From Gellertiella hungarica (GTDB lineage Bacteria; Pseudomonadota; Alphaproteobacteria; Rhizobiales; Rhizobiaceae): DNA of 64,000 nucleotides. Both the position numbers and the translations under genes were made by a program. Shown one piece after another: positions 8,829-17,368 of this stretch. Under the pieces are notes generated by a model, which was not told where the DNA came from, ran no database searches, and worked only from the letters and a program-made list of their open reading frames with translations. Every line of letters begins with the position of its first letter. Position 1 is the stretch's first letter. The DNA lies in assembly GCF_014197145.1 (NCBI RefSeq), contig NZ_JACIEZ010000002.1:248001-312000 (forward strand), written 5' to 3'.

Positions 8829-10304
8829 TCATGAGTCCAGCCTGAGTTCGCGCACCAGGCCGCCCAGAATTTCCACCCCGCGCTCGATACGGTCGGTCGG
8901 GATGGAGGAAAAACCCATCCGAAAATGATTGTCGTGCCCCTCGGGCTCGGCAAAGAAGATGTCTCCGGGCTCGATCAGAACGCCCTTCTGCAGGGCGGTC
9001 GCGGCCAGGCGCTGCCCGTCCAGTGTCTTCGGCCCCGTCAGCCAGCAGGAGGTGCCGCCGAAGCGGCTTTCCGGCGTCCAGCCGGGAAAATGCTCGGAAA
9101 GCGCCCGCGACAGGATCGCCTGCCGCTCCCGGTAGGTGCGGTGAAGCCGGCCGATCAGCCGGTCGTGATAGCCGAGCGCGAGAAAGAGGGCCGCGACCCT
9201 CTGGTTGTTGCCGGGCGGATGCCTGAGGATCAGCCGTCTCAGCGCCCGGGCTTCGGCGATGATTTCGGGTGCGGCCACCAGATAGCCCAGTCTCAGGCCC
9301 GGCATCAGCGATTTCGACAGGCTGCCCACGTAGATCACGGGATCGTTGCCATCCAGCGCCTTCAGCGCCGGGGTCGGTTCGGAAAGGTAGTTCGCCTCGA
9401 ATTCGTAATCGTCCTCGATGATCAGGCGGTTGTTGCGCCGTGCCCAGTCGAGAAGCGTGCGCCGGCGCTCGATGCCCATGGTCACGCCGGTCGGGAACTG
9501 GTGGCTCGGCGTGGTGAAGACGATGCCGCAGCGCTCGAGCGCCGAATCCAGCACCAGCCCGCCGCCATCCACGGAAAGCGGCAGCACGGAGCCCGCATGC
9601 AGCGAGAAGATGTTGCGGGCATCGGGATAGCCGGGATCTTCGATGCCGACGACGCTGTCCGGGCCGCAGAACAGCTTGGCGAGCAGGTAAAGCGCGTTCT
9701 GCGCCCCCATGGTCACGAGAATCTCGTCGCGCCCGGCCTGGATGCCGCGCCGCGGCAGAAGCCGCTGCCGGATCTGGTCGATCAGCATCGGATCGTCTTC
9801 GGTGTAGCGATCGTCCGTCCAGGCATCGAGCCACTTGCGGTTCATGGATTGCCGGGTGCATTCGCGCCACTCGGCGATAGGAAAGAGCGCGGGATCGGCC
9901 TGCCCGTAGATGAAGGGATAGGGATAGTCGTGCCAGTTCAGCGGCTTGTCGATGTTGCGCTGGCGGCTCGGCCTGACTGCGAAAAGGCGGGAAAAGTCCG
10001 GCCGGTCTGTGCTCGGTCCCCTGCGGGGCGGAGGGGCGGGGCGGGCGAGCATCGCAGCATCCCCCGCCACATAGAAACCCGAACGGTCGCGGGCCTCCAG
10101 ATAGCCGTCATCCACCATGGAGAGATAGGCAAGCGTCACCGTGTTGCGCGAGACCATCAGCCGACGGGCGAGATCGCGGGTCGAAGGGGTCGGCGAACCG
10201 GGCGGCAACTGGCCGGAAAGAATGGCATTCACCAGCGTCGCGCGGATCTGGCTCTGCAGCGTTGCCTGCTGCGTGCGGTCGATGTCGAAGATCAGTTCGC
10301 GCAA
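8829..10304 (-). CDS. MocR/GntR-type PLP-dependent regulator, TauR-like
   Basis: 491 residues starting from a TTG at 10304 with GGAG about 9 bases upstream. It has an N-terminal GntR winged helix (about residues 8-75, STRDLARRLMVSRNTVTLAYLSM), a linker, and a C-terminal fold-type-I aminotransferase-like domain with a PLP-lysine region (YVGSLSKSLMPGLRLGY). MocR proteins use this domain to sense amino compounds. TauR of Rhodobacter is a member that activates taurine genes. The position between xsc and divergent ackA makes control of sulfonate desulfonation the most likely role; the effector is inferred. Confidence 0.85.
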   Translation of the reverse strand: MRELIFDIDRTQQATLQSQIRATLVNAILSGQLPPGSPTPSTRDLARRLMVSRNTVTLAYLSMVDDGYLEARDRSGFYVAGDAAMLARPAPPPRRGPSTDRPDFSRLFAVRPSRQRNIDKPLNWHDYPYPFIYGQADPALFPIAEWRECTRQSMNRKWLDAWTDDRYTEDDPMLIDQIRQRLLPRRGIQAGRDEILVTMGAQNALYLLAKLFCGPDSVVGIEDPGYPDARNIFSLHAGSVLPLSVDGGGLVLDSALERCGIVFTTPSHQFPTGVTMGIERRRTLLDWARRNNRLIIEDDYEFEANYLSEPTPALKALDGNDPVIYVGSLSKSLMPGLRLGYLVAAPEIIAEARALRRLILRHPPGNNQRVAALFLALGYHDRLIGRLHRTYRERQAILSRALSEHFPGWTPESRFGGTSCWLTGPKTLDGQRLAATALQKGVLIEPGDIFFAEPEGHDNHFRMGFSSIPTDRIERGVEILGGLVRELRLDS

Positions 10305-10347
10305 GGGGATTTTCTCCGGGGCTGGCTGGCACCACTAAATCAATCAT

Positions 10348-10363
10348 CTGGTCCTATGTCCAG
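10348..10363. promoter_or_regulatory. Palindromic candidate operator CTGGTCCTATGTCCAG
   Basis: The site lies in the 220-bp divergent region between the MocR-like gene and ackA. CTGGTCCTAT and, on the other strand, CTGGACATAG are both close to the CTGGACYTAA element described for TauR, here arranged head to head. No other strong dyad is seen in this intergenic stretch. Assignment to the adjacent regulator is inference. Confidence 0.45.
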
Positions 10364-10524
10364 CAAGGGCGAAGCCACACTATCCCCAGAAGCGAAGCCG
10401 TCGGCGGGAGGGGACGACCGGACGGTCCGTTGGGGCCGGGGCTTGCCAGCGGCAGCGTCACCCGCCAAAGCTTCTGCCTCGAAACCCGCCCGACCGCCAG
10501 ACACCGAGACCACTGGAAAGCGCC

Positions 10525-11733
10525 ATGCCGACTGACAATCCCGCCACCCACGCCCCGACCGGGGGCGCCGTCTATCTCGCCGTCAACAGTGGCTCGTCCT
10601 CGGTGAAGGTCGCGCTCTTCGACGATGACCTGAGGCGCTTTGCGGAGGCGGAGGCCTCGCGGATCAACACCGCCGAACCGGTGCAGCTGCGCTTCTCCGG
10701 TTTTCCGGCGCGCGACGAGGAAAGCCTACCCGCAGGCTCCACCCATGCGGATGCCATCGATCATCTGGCCGAAGCGGTTTCGACGCTCGCGGGCGCGCGG
10801 CTTGCCGGCATTGGTCACCGGGTGGTGCATGGCGGGGAGAGCCTGTCCGAACCGAGGCGGATCGACGACCGGCTGATGGCAGAGATGGAAGCCCTTTCGG
10901 TTCTGGCGCCGCTGCACCAGCCGCACAATCTTTCCGGCATCCGCCTCATGGGGGCACGCTTTGCGAACCTGCCGCAGGTCGCCTGCTTCGATACGGGCTT
11001 CCACCGCACCATTCCGGAAAAGCGCCAGCGCTACGGCCTGCCGCCCGCCTATGCGCAGCGGGGGCTGAGGGCCTTCGGTTTTCACGGCCTTTCCTGCACC
11101 CATGTGGTCGACCGCTTCGAAGCAGTCACCGGCAACCCGCTGCCGCGCCGGCTCGCCATTGCCCATCTTGGCAATGGCGCCAGCGTGACGGGCGTGGTGG
11201 ATGGCCGCTCCGTCTACAACTCCATGGGCTTCACGCCGATCGACGGCCTGATCATGGGCCAGCGCTCCGGCCATCTCGATCCCGGCGCCGTGCTGTGGCT
11301 GGTTGACGACATGAAGGGCGACACGGCCGCCGTCTCGGCTCTCCTCAACCGGAAGTCCGGCCTGCTCGGCCTTTCCGGCGAAAGCTCCGACATGCGCACG
11401 CTGCTTGCGAGCACCCGGCCGGATGCGGCGCTCGCCCTCGACATGTTCGTGGATCGCGTGGCGCGCGAGGTGGCGGTGGCGACTGCTGCCGCGGGCGGCA
11501 TCGATGCCCTTGTCTTCACGGGCGGGATCGGCAGTGGCGCCGCCCTCATCCGCGAGCGGGTGATGGCGGAGCTTCTCTGGCTCGGCCTCCGGCCGGACGG
11601 GGCGGCAAACCGCAGCAATTCCGCCGCCCGCCTGACCGAAGCCGGTTCGCCGGTTTCCGCCTGGCGCATCGTGGCCGACGAGGAGCGGGTGCTCTGCCGT
11701 GCGGTGAAGGCGCTCGGCGCGCAAGCGGCCTGA
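10525..11733 (+). CDS. ackA: Acetate kinase
   Basis: 402 residues, the usual length. It contains the ASKHA phosphate-1 motif NSGSSSVK near the N-terminus, the acetate-kinase signature around GHRVVHGG, the adenosine-site segment HLGNGASV, and FTGGIGSGA near the C-terminus. It interconverts acetyl phosphate plus ADP with acetate plus ATP. Next to xsc it would harvest ATP from the acetyl phosphate made by sulfoacetaldehyde cleavage. It is transcribed divergently from the MocR-like gene and ends in a hairpin terminator. Confidence 0.93.
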   Translation: MPTDNPATHAPTGGAVYLAVNSGSSSVKVALFDDDLRRFAEAEASRINTAEPVQLRFSGFPARDEESLPAGSTHADAIDHLAEAVSTLAGARLAGIGHRVVHGGESLSEPRRIDDRLMAEMEALSVLAPLHQPHNLSGIRLMGARFANLPQVACFDTGFHRTIPEKRQRYGLPPAYAQRGLRAFGFHGLSCTHVVDRFEAVTGNPLPRRLAIAHLGNGASVTGVVDGRSVYNSMGFTPIDGLIMGQRSGHLDPGAVLWLVDDMKGDTAAVSALLNRKSGLLGLSGESSDMRTLLASTRPDAALALDMFVDRVAREVAVATAAAGGIDALVFTGGIGSGAALIRERVMAELLWLGLRPDGAANRSNSAARLTEAGSPVSAWRIVADEERVLCRAVKALGAQAA

Positions 11734-11736
11734 AGA

Positions 11737-11758
11737 AAAGCCGCCCGCAGGCGGCTTT
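11737..11758. terminator. Bidirectional terminator hairpin after ackA
   Basis: Perfect 9-bp stem AAAGCCGCC / GGCGGCTTT with a 4-base loop. It lies in the 32-bp gap between convergent ackA and the ABC permease gene. Its A- and T-flanks allow it to act on both strands. Confidence 0.8.
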
Positions 11759-11765
11759 CCGGAAT

Positions 11766-12587
11766 CTACTCGTCGTCGGAGGGCGGTGGCCCGAGGGCAT
11801 CGAGTCGCGCCTGCTTGCGCCGGCGGGCGATTTCGTAGGCGATCGCCCCGGTCAGGGTGACCGCAATCAGGATCACGGCAAGCGCATTGATGGTGGGCGT
11901 GATGCCGCTTCGAACCTTCGAGAAGACATAGACCGTCATCGTGTCGTAGGGACCGCGCGTAAAGAGCGTGACGTTGAAGTTCTCGATGGACTGGAAGAAG
12001 GCAATGGCCGCACCCGCCCCCAGCGCCGGATAGAGATGCGGCAGGAGGATGCGCCGCAGCACGGTCGGATGGTTCGCGCCGAGATCGAGCGCTGCCTCCT
12101 CCAGCGACCGGTCGAAGCTCTGCAGGCGGGCGAGCACCAGCAGCATGACGAAGGCCGAGATGTAGGAGACCTGGCCGAGCACCGAGAGATGCAGGCCCGA
12201 CGGCACCGAGAACCGGTTCCAGAAAAGCAGCGTCGAGATGCCGATGACGGCACCGGGGGTCAGGATCGGTGCGACCATCAGGCTGTAGAGGGTCGAGCGG
12301 GCCCAGCCACCGAGGCTGTTGATCAGGATTGCGGCCGCCGTACCGATGGGCACGGAAAGCGCCACCACCGCAAGCGCAACCAGAATGGTGTTCTTGAACG
12401 AATTCAGCAGGCGCGGGTCGTTCCAGAGCTCGACGAACCACTGTCCGGTAAAGCCCACCCAGGGAAAGACGGAAGGGAAGCGGCTGTCGTTGAAGGCCGC
12501 GCCGCCCATGACGAGCAGCGGCAGCAGCATGTAGCCGAGGAAGATGACGAGATAGGCGCGGAAGAGCCAGTCGGACTTGCGGTTCAT
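11766..12587 (-). CDS. ABC transporter permease, PotC/YdcV type
   Basis: 273 residues with about six hydrophobic segments and a BPD_transp_1 inner-membrane fold. The EAA-type cytoplasmic loop (EEAALDLGANHPTVLRRILLPHLYPAL) near residue 160 contacts the ATPase. It is the last gene of a five-gene importer operon and is paired with the upstream permease to form the heterodimeric channel. The family handles spermidine, putrescine or related cations. The C-terminus is short and charged. Confidence 0.88.
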   Translation of the reverse strand: MNRKSDWLFRAYLVIFLGYMLLPLLVMGGAAFNDSRFPSVFPWVGFTGQWFVELWNDPRLLNSFKNTILVALAVVALSVPIGTAAAILINSLGGWARSTLYSLMVAPILTPGAVIGISTLLFWNRFSVPSGLHLSVLGQVSYISAFVMLLVLARLQSFDRSLEEAALDLGANHPTVLRRILLPHLYPALGAGAAIAFFQSIENFNVTLFTRGPYDTMTVYVFSKVRSGITPTINALAVILIAVTLTGAIAYEIARRRKQARLDALGPPPSDDE

Positions 12588-12599
12588 GGCACCCCTCCC

Positions 12600-13484
12600 T
12601 TACCGTGCGATGTCGGACAGCTTCACGCGGAAGGTCCGCATGACGGCCGTCACGAACAGGGTGCAGAGGATGAGCAGCAGGAAGGCATAGGCCGACCCGG
12701 TGTTCCAGTCGTTCGACTCGAACATCCACTGCTGGATGATCTCGGTGAACCAGCGCGAGCTGGTGGAGGCGAGCAGCGTCGGCACCAGGATCGAGCCCGC
12801 CGAGAGCATGAAGACCATCACCGAGCCCGAGGCGATGCCGGGCTTCGAATGGGGCAGGATGACCCGCCAGTGGGTGCGCCACCAGGGCGAGCCCAGATCC
12901 TCCGCCGCCTCGATCTGATTCGTGTCCAGCGACTGGATCGCGTTGAAGATCGGGAACAGCATGAAGAGCACATAGGTGTAGACAAGGCCGATCAGCACGC
13001 TGCGGAAGCCGGTCATCCAGCGGATCGGCTTCTCGATCACCGAGGCATCGATGAGCAGGATGTTCAGCGGCCCCTTCAACGACAGGATGATGAACCACGC
13101 GAAGGAGCGCATGATCTCGCTCACCCACAGCGGGATGGTGAGGATCAGGAAGAGCGTCGGCAGGCTCCGCGGATGGGCGACCTTGGAGAGATAGTAGGCC
13201 AGCGGATAGGCGATGACGAAGCAGATGAAGGTGACGATGCTCGAATAGACCACCGTCCAGATGAAGACGCTGATGTGGATCGGGCTGTCGAAGAAGGTCA
13301 GGTAGTTCTTCAGCGTATAGACATCCTTCGGCCCGCCGATATCGACCACGGGCAGGTAGGGACGGAAGGAGTTCTCGAAGAGATAGAGGTTCGGCAGGAT
13401 CACCAGCACCAGCAGCCAGAAGGCCGTCAGCAGGCAGAAGGTGGAGGTGAGCGTGAAACCGTAACGGCGGATCATGTCGCTCAT
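12600..13484 (-). CDS. ABC transporter permease, PotB type
   Basis: 294 residues with an N-terminal membrane anchor around residues 10-35, a periplasmic loop, then the five-helix permease core with an EAA loop (EAAEDLGSPWWRTHWRVILPHSKPG). Its start overlaps the end of the ATPase gene by 4 bases (ATGA type), indicating coupled translation. It forms the membrane channel with the following permease. A polyamine or opine-like substrate class is inferred from family resemblance. Confidence 0.88.
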   Translation of the reverse strand: MSDMIRRYGFTLTSTFCLLTAFWLLVLVILPNLYLFENSFRPYLPVVDIGGPKDVYTLKNYLTFFDSPIHISVFIWTVVYSSIVTFICFVIAYPLAYYLSKVAHPRSLPTLFLILTIPLWVSEIMRSFAWFIILSLKGPLNILLIDASVIEKPIRWMTGFRSVLIGLVYTYVLFMLFPIFNAIQSLDTNQIEAAEDLGSPWWRTHWRVILPHSKPGIASGSVMVFMLSAGSILVPTLLASTSSRWFTEIIQQWMFESNDWNTGSAYAFLLLILCTLFVTAVMRTFRVKLSDIAR

Positions 13485-14575
13485 GCGGGTTCGCCCTTCC
13501 GTGCGGGGGTGCCGTCGGCGAGGATCACCGCCTGGTCCGCATCGAATTCGGCGAACAGGCGGGCGCCCCGTTCGGGTATCTGGCTGCGCCCGTCGTTGCG
13601 GGCCTCCGAGACCAGCGCCTTGCCCGTGGCGTCGCGGGTGTGGATCGAGATGAAATTGCCCTCGAAGGCGACATCCGTCACCTCCACCGGAATGCGGTTC
13701 GCGGCGGTGGGCTCAGCCGTCAGGCGCAGGTGCTCGGGACGCAGGTAGAGCTTGGACTCCTTGCCGGCTCCCGGGCCAAGCCTTGCGGCGAAGGTGCCGA
13801 GTGCCGTTTCGAACGAGGCGCTGCCGCCGCTCTCGCCGGTTATGGTGCCGGTCAGCACGTTGTTCTCGCCGACGAAGGACGCGACGAAGCCGTTGGCGGG
13901 CCTGTCGTAGATTTCGCGCGGGCTTGCCACCTGCTGCAGCTTGCCGTGCGACATGACTGCGACCTTGTCGGACATGGCCAGTGCCTCGCCCTGGTCGTGG
14001 GTGATGTAGATGAAGGTAACGTTGGTGCGTTTCTGGATGGCGCGAAGCTCGGCGCGCATGTGCTGGCGCAGCTTCAGGTCGAGCGCCGACAGCGGCTCGT
14101 CGAGCAGCATCACGGCAGGTTCCACCGCAAGCGCCCGGGCGATCGCCACGCGCTGCTTCTGGCCGCCGGAAAGCTGGCTCACCGCCTTGTCGGCGGCATC
14201 GGGCAGGTCGACGAGGCGCAGGAGCTCCTCCGCACGCTCGCGCCGCTTCTTCTTGTCGACGCCGCGGACCTCGAGCCCGAAGGCGATGTTTTCCCAGATC
14301 GGCATCAGCGGGAAGAGCGCGAGATTCTGGAAGATCAGCGCCGTCGGGCGCTGGTTCGGGCGGGAATTCCGCATGTCTTCGCCGCCGATGCGGATCACGC
14401 CCTGCGACGGCGAAATGAAGCCGGACACCATGCGCAGGATCGTCGTCTTGCCGCAGCCCGAAGGGCCGAGGAAGGAAAAGAACTCGCCCGCATTGATGGT
14501 GACAGACACATTGTCGACGGCCCGGAAGCTTCCGAAATCCGCGCAGACATTCTCCAGTTCTACACTTGCGCTCAT
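13481..14575 (-). CDS. ABC transporter ATP-binding protein, PotA type
   Basis: 364 residues. Walker A is GPSGCGKTT near residue 40, Q-loop FQNLALFP, signature [14 protein letters not shown] near 137, Walker B VMLLDEPLSALD, and H-loop YITHDQ. A C-terminal TOBE_2 domain from about 285 is typical of polyamine and iron importers. It energises uptake through the two downstream permeases. It is separated from the binding-protein gene by about 170 bp that includes a stable hairpin. Confidence 0.92.
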   Translation of the reverse strand: MSASVELENVCADFGSFRAVDNVSVTINAGEFFSFLGPSGCGKTTILRMVSGFISPSQGVIRIGGEDMRNSRPNQRPTALIFQNLALFPLMPIWENIAFGLEVRGVDKKKRRERAEELLRLVDLPDAADKAVSQLSGGQKQRVAIARALAVEPAVMLLDEPLSALDLKLRQHMRAELRAIQKRTNVTFIYITHDQGEALAMSDKVAVMSHGKLQQVASPREIYDRPANGFVASFVGENNVLTGTITGESGGSASFETALGTFAARLGPGAGKESKLYLRPEHLRLTAEPTAANRIPVEVTDVAFEGNFISIHTRDATGKALVSEARNDGRSQIPERGARLFAEFDADQAVILADGTPARKGEPA

Positions 14576-14705
14576 TGGACCTATTGATTCCCCTGGTGGC
14601 CTTTGGCCGTTCTCGTTCTTGCTGGTCTCAGCCCGCCGCGGCGCATGAGGATGCGTCCGCCGCTTTCGCGCCGCCGGTCGGGTGATGGGTCATGCTTCGA
14701 TGGAA

Positions 14706-14727
14706 CCGCCGGGCTGAGGCCCGGCGG
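14706..14727 (-). promoter_or_regulatory. Intra-operon stem-loop between binding-protein and ATPase genes
   Basis: A perfect 9-bp stem CCGCCGGGC / GCCCGGCGG with a TGAG/CTCA loop lies just downstream of the binding-protein stop on the transcribed strand, without a clear U-run. Such hairpins after binding-protein genes commonly stabilise the 5' mRNA or partly terminate, making the binding protein more abundant than the membrane components. Confidence 0.55.
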
Positions 14728-14748
14728 AAGTATCGCTCCGATGCTGGA

Positions 14749-15885
14749 TCAGGCGCCCTTGAACTTGTCGGCATATTCGCCGCGCAGCGCCAGGAACCAG
14801 GCGGCCTGGTCCGGCCACCACCACAGCTTCTGCAGCGCATCGCCGGGGAAGCTGTCGTTGTAGAACTTGGCCACGTCGGCGCTCATCTTCTCGACGCCGC
14901 CCTTGCCGACCGGGTTGGCCGAGAAGGCGGTTGCCCAGAGCGAGGAGCCTTCCGCGGTGGAAACCCACTTGGCGAATTCATGCGCCTGTTCGACGTTCTT
15001 CGCGTTGGACATGAGCACGAGGCCCTGGTTCCACGCAAAGGCGCCTTCCTTGGGTGCGATATAGCCGTAGCCGTCGTTGCGCAGGTTGTAGCCGGTCGAA
15101 TCCCAGCACAGGCCGATGGTCGCGCCATTGGTGCGGAAGCCGGCCTGCGCCTCGTTCTCGCCGCTCCAGAACTGCACGATGTTGGCCTTGCGCTTGATGG
15201 CCTCGGCAAGGGCGATGTCCCACAGCTCGCGCATGGTGGCCTCGTCCTTGTAGCTGTCCAGCCACGGCTTCGGCAGCTTGCCTTCCGCGTCGAGCCAGCG
15301 GCCCATGGCGGCCAGCGCCGAATGCGGACGCACGACCACCTTGCCCTCGTTGGCCTCGCTGAAGAGGTCGCCGAGGCTTGCCTTGCCGTATTCGGTCGGA
15401 TTTTCCGTCTTGTTGTAGACGAGGCCTTCCGTGCCCCAGACGGAGGGAACGAACATCAGCTTGCCGTCGATGCGCGCGCGTTCGCCGGCGGAGCCATCGG
15501 CGAGACCGGGCAGGTAGTTGCCGACGGCGAGCTTGCCCTCGTCCCAGCCCTGCAGCAGGCCGTTCGAGGCCCAGGCGGCCACGCGGTCCAGCGTCGGTTC
15601 GATCACGTCGGTCGTCGCCGTCTGGAGCGAAAGCTTGGCCTGCGCGAACATGGTGTCCTGGTCGGGCTGCTCGGTGAAGTTCACCTTGATGCCGGTCGCG
15701 GCGGTGAAGGCCGGGAAGACCTTTTCCGCCATGCCGGGATAGCCGGACCATCCGGTGAAGTTCAGTTCACCGGAAGATGCCAGCGCGCGGCTGGAGATGA
15801 TCGTCGGAGCGGCGAGCAGGCCGGCACCGGCAATCGAAGTCTTGAGGAAAGACCTCCTGTTGAAGGAGGCATGAATGATTTTCAT
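14749..15885 (-). CDS. Extracellular solute-binding protein, PotD-like, Tat-exported
   Basis: 378 residues from ATG 15885 (an ATG five codons upstream is possible). The N-terminus has a twin-arginine signal, NRRSFLK followed by a hydrophobic stretch and an Ala-rich cleavage region near residue 37. The mature part has the spermidine/putrescine-binding fold (LNFTGWSGYPGMAEKVFPAF...). It should capture the ligand in the periplasm and deliver it to the downstream permeases. Tat export implies folding before export. The neighbouring ureohydrolase suggests a guanidino compound such as agmatine or 4-guanidinobutyrate; this is inference. Confidence 0.9.
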   Translation of the reverse strand: MKIIHASFNRRSFLKTSIAGAGLLAAPTIISSRALASSGELNFTGWSGYPGMAEKVFPAFTAATGIKVNFTEQPDQDTMFAQAKLSLQTATTDVIEPTLDRVAAWASNGLLQGWDEGKLAVGNYLPGLADGSAGERARIDGKLMFVPSVWGTEGLVYNKTENPTEYGKASLGDLFSEANEGKVVVRPHSALAAMGRWLDAEGKLPKPWLDSYKDEATMRELWDIALAEAIKRKANIVQFWSGENEAQAGFRTNGATIGLCWDSTGYNLRNDGYGYIAPKEGAFAWNQGLVLMSNAKNVEQAHEFAKWVSTAEGSSLWATAFSANPVGKGGVEKMSADVAKFYNDSFPGDALQKLWWWPDQAAWFLALRGEYADKFKGA

Positions 15886-16056
15886 TGTATTCGCTCCCAT
15901 TTTTCCTATTGCAACTGTTCCGCTCTTGGACCGGTTATTCCGGTTCTCATTTGCTTTTATATCAGCATTGCCCGATCATAAGACATTCGAAAGGCACGAT
16001 TGTCCATGGGGCACGCCGACCGGACAACAAAATTTCTCCTTCCCCCGCCGATGCGG

Positions 16057-17040
16057 TCAAGATGTGCGCGCACCGGTTCTTTCCGCCCGGCAGGCGGCCA
16101 GTATGCACAGCAGCTCGAACATCACGGTCACCCCGAGGAAAGCGGTGCCCCCGCTCTGGTCGAAGGGCGGAGAGACTTCCACCATGTCCGCACCCACCAC
16201 GTTCACGCCATGCAAGAGGCGGACCACCTGGAGCGCCTGATAGCTGTTCGGGCCGCCGATTTCCGGCGTGCCGGTTCCGGGCGCGAAGGCAGGGTCGATG
16301 AAATCGATGTCGTAGCTCACATAGGTTTCGCCCGTCCCCGCGATCGCGCGCGCCTCCTCCATCACGTCCTCCACGCCGCGGCGGTGGAAGTCCTCGATGG
16401 GGATCACCGTGATGCCGACCGAGCGCGCAAAGTCCCGGTCCTCGAAGTCATAGGCAGGGCCCCGGATGCCGATCATCACCACCCGCTTCGGATCCAGCAG
16501 GCCTTCTTCCACGGCCCTGCGGAAGGGCGTGCCATGGGTATAGCGAAACCCGCCGAAATAGCTGTGGAACAGGTCGGTGTGGCTGTCGAAATGGATCATG
16601 CCGAGCGGCCTGTGACGGGCCAGCGCCCTGAGGATCGGCAGGGAGCAGAGGTGGTCGCCGCCCGCCGTCAGCGGCGTGATGTTCCTGTCGCGCACCCGGT
16701 CGAAAAAGTGCGTCATGCGCTCCATGCTGTCCATCAGGTCCGCCGGGTTCGGGGGCACGTCGCCGAGATCGGCGCAGCGCATGAGGTCGAAGGGGCGGAT
16801 GCCGGTGACGCTGTTCTGGTGGCGGATCATGGTGGAGTGGTCGCGCAACTGGCGCGGAGCATGGCGCGGACCCGGCCGGTTGGTCGTGCCGCCATCCCAG
16901 GGAGCGCCGATGATGCCGATGTCGACCTGATCGATTCTCGGATCGTCCAGACTGACATGGGGCAGCCGCATGAAGGTGGGAATACCGGCAAAACGCGGAA
17001 GATCGACGCCCGAAATCGGGCGGAACTCGTCATGAGCCAT
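16057..17040 (-). CDS. Agmatinase/guanidinobutyrase-type ureohydrolase
   Basis: 327 residues. ATG 17040 is preferred, with GGGGAAAG upstream; the frame extends further upstream only in non-conserved sequence. It is an arginase-superfamily protein with Mn-binding motifs GGDH, DSHTD and DIDFIDP in order, and PGPRHAPRQLR near the N-terminus as in guanidino-acid hydrolases. It would hydrolyse a guanidino compound to urea plus an amine (agmatine to putrescine, or guanidinobutyrate to GABA). Which substrate is used cannot be decided by eye. It precedes the ABC importer genes on the same strand, consistent with uptake followed by hydrolysis. Confidence 0.85.
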   Translation of the reverse strand: MAHDEFRPISGVDLPRFAGIPTFMRLPHVSLDDPRIDQVDIGIIGAPWDGGTTNRPGPRHAPRQLRDHSTMIRHQNSVTGIRPFDLMRCADLGDVPPNPADLMDSMERMTHFFDRVRDRNITPLTAGGDHLCSLPILRALARHRPLGMIHFDSHTDLFHSYFGGFRYTHGTPFRRAVEEGLLDPKRVVMIGIRGPAYDFEDRDFARSVGITVIPIEDFHRRGVEDVMEEARAIAGTGETYVSYDIDFIDPAFAPGTGTPEIGGPNSYQALQVVRLLHGVNVVGADMVEVSPPFDQSGGTAFLGVTVMFELLCILAACRAERTGARTS

Positions 17041-17368
17041 CACTCTTTCCCCTTGTTCGATCCGGCTTCCGAAAGGCGGACGGACCTTTTCTTGATGGGA
17101 GGCTAGCGAGGGGGCTTGCCCGAGGCAACGCGATCCGCCGGTCTGGACCGTGCTTTCGGCAAAACTGGCATTATACTTTGGTATTAAATGCCCGCATCTT
17201 GCGCATACCGCCTGCACCCCTGCCCAAGGCAAGGGCAAAAGGGGCTGCGGCTTCCGGCAGAACACCCTAGATAAATGTCAGCGACCTCGACAAAAATCAA
17301 AAAAGCGGTGCAGGAACCGGTCAGCATTAAGTTTTAGTTTATAAAAAATTGTTTTCATCTGCATAGAT
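17041..17368. promoter_or_regulatory. Divergent regulatory region with an ATAC/GTAT dyad
   Basis: This 328-bp gap separates the ureohydrolase (minus) and chemoreceptor (plus) genes and holds no convincing ORF. At 17167-17192 is an interrupted dyad GGCATT-ATAC-TTTG-GTAT-TA-AATGCC, suitable for a dimeric repressor upstream of the ureohydrolase operon. The 60 bp before the chemoreceptor ATG are AT-rich (TTTTAGTTTATAAAAAATTG), unlike the surrounding DNA, and probably contain its promoter. Confidence 0.5.

Noticed and set aside
10726-13128. 800-codon minus-strand frame over ackA and the permeases
   Set aside because: It overlaps well-supported genes on both strands and has no recognisable domain.
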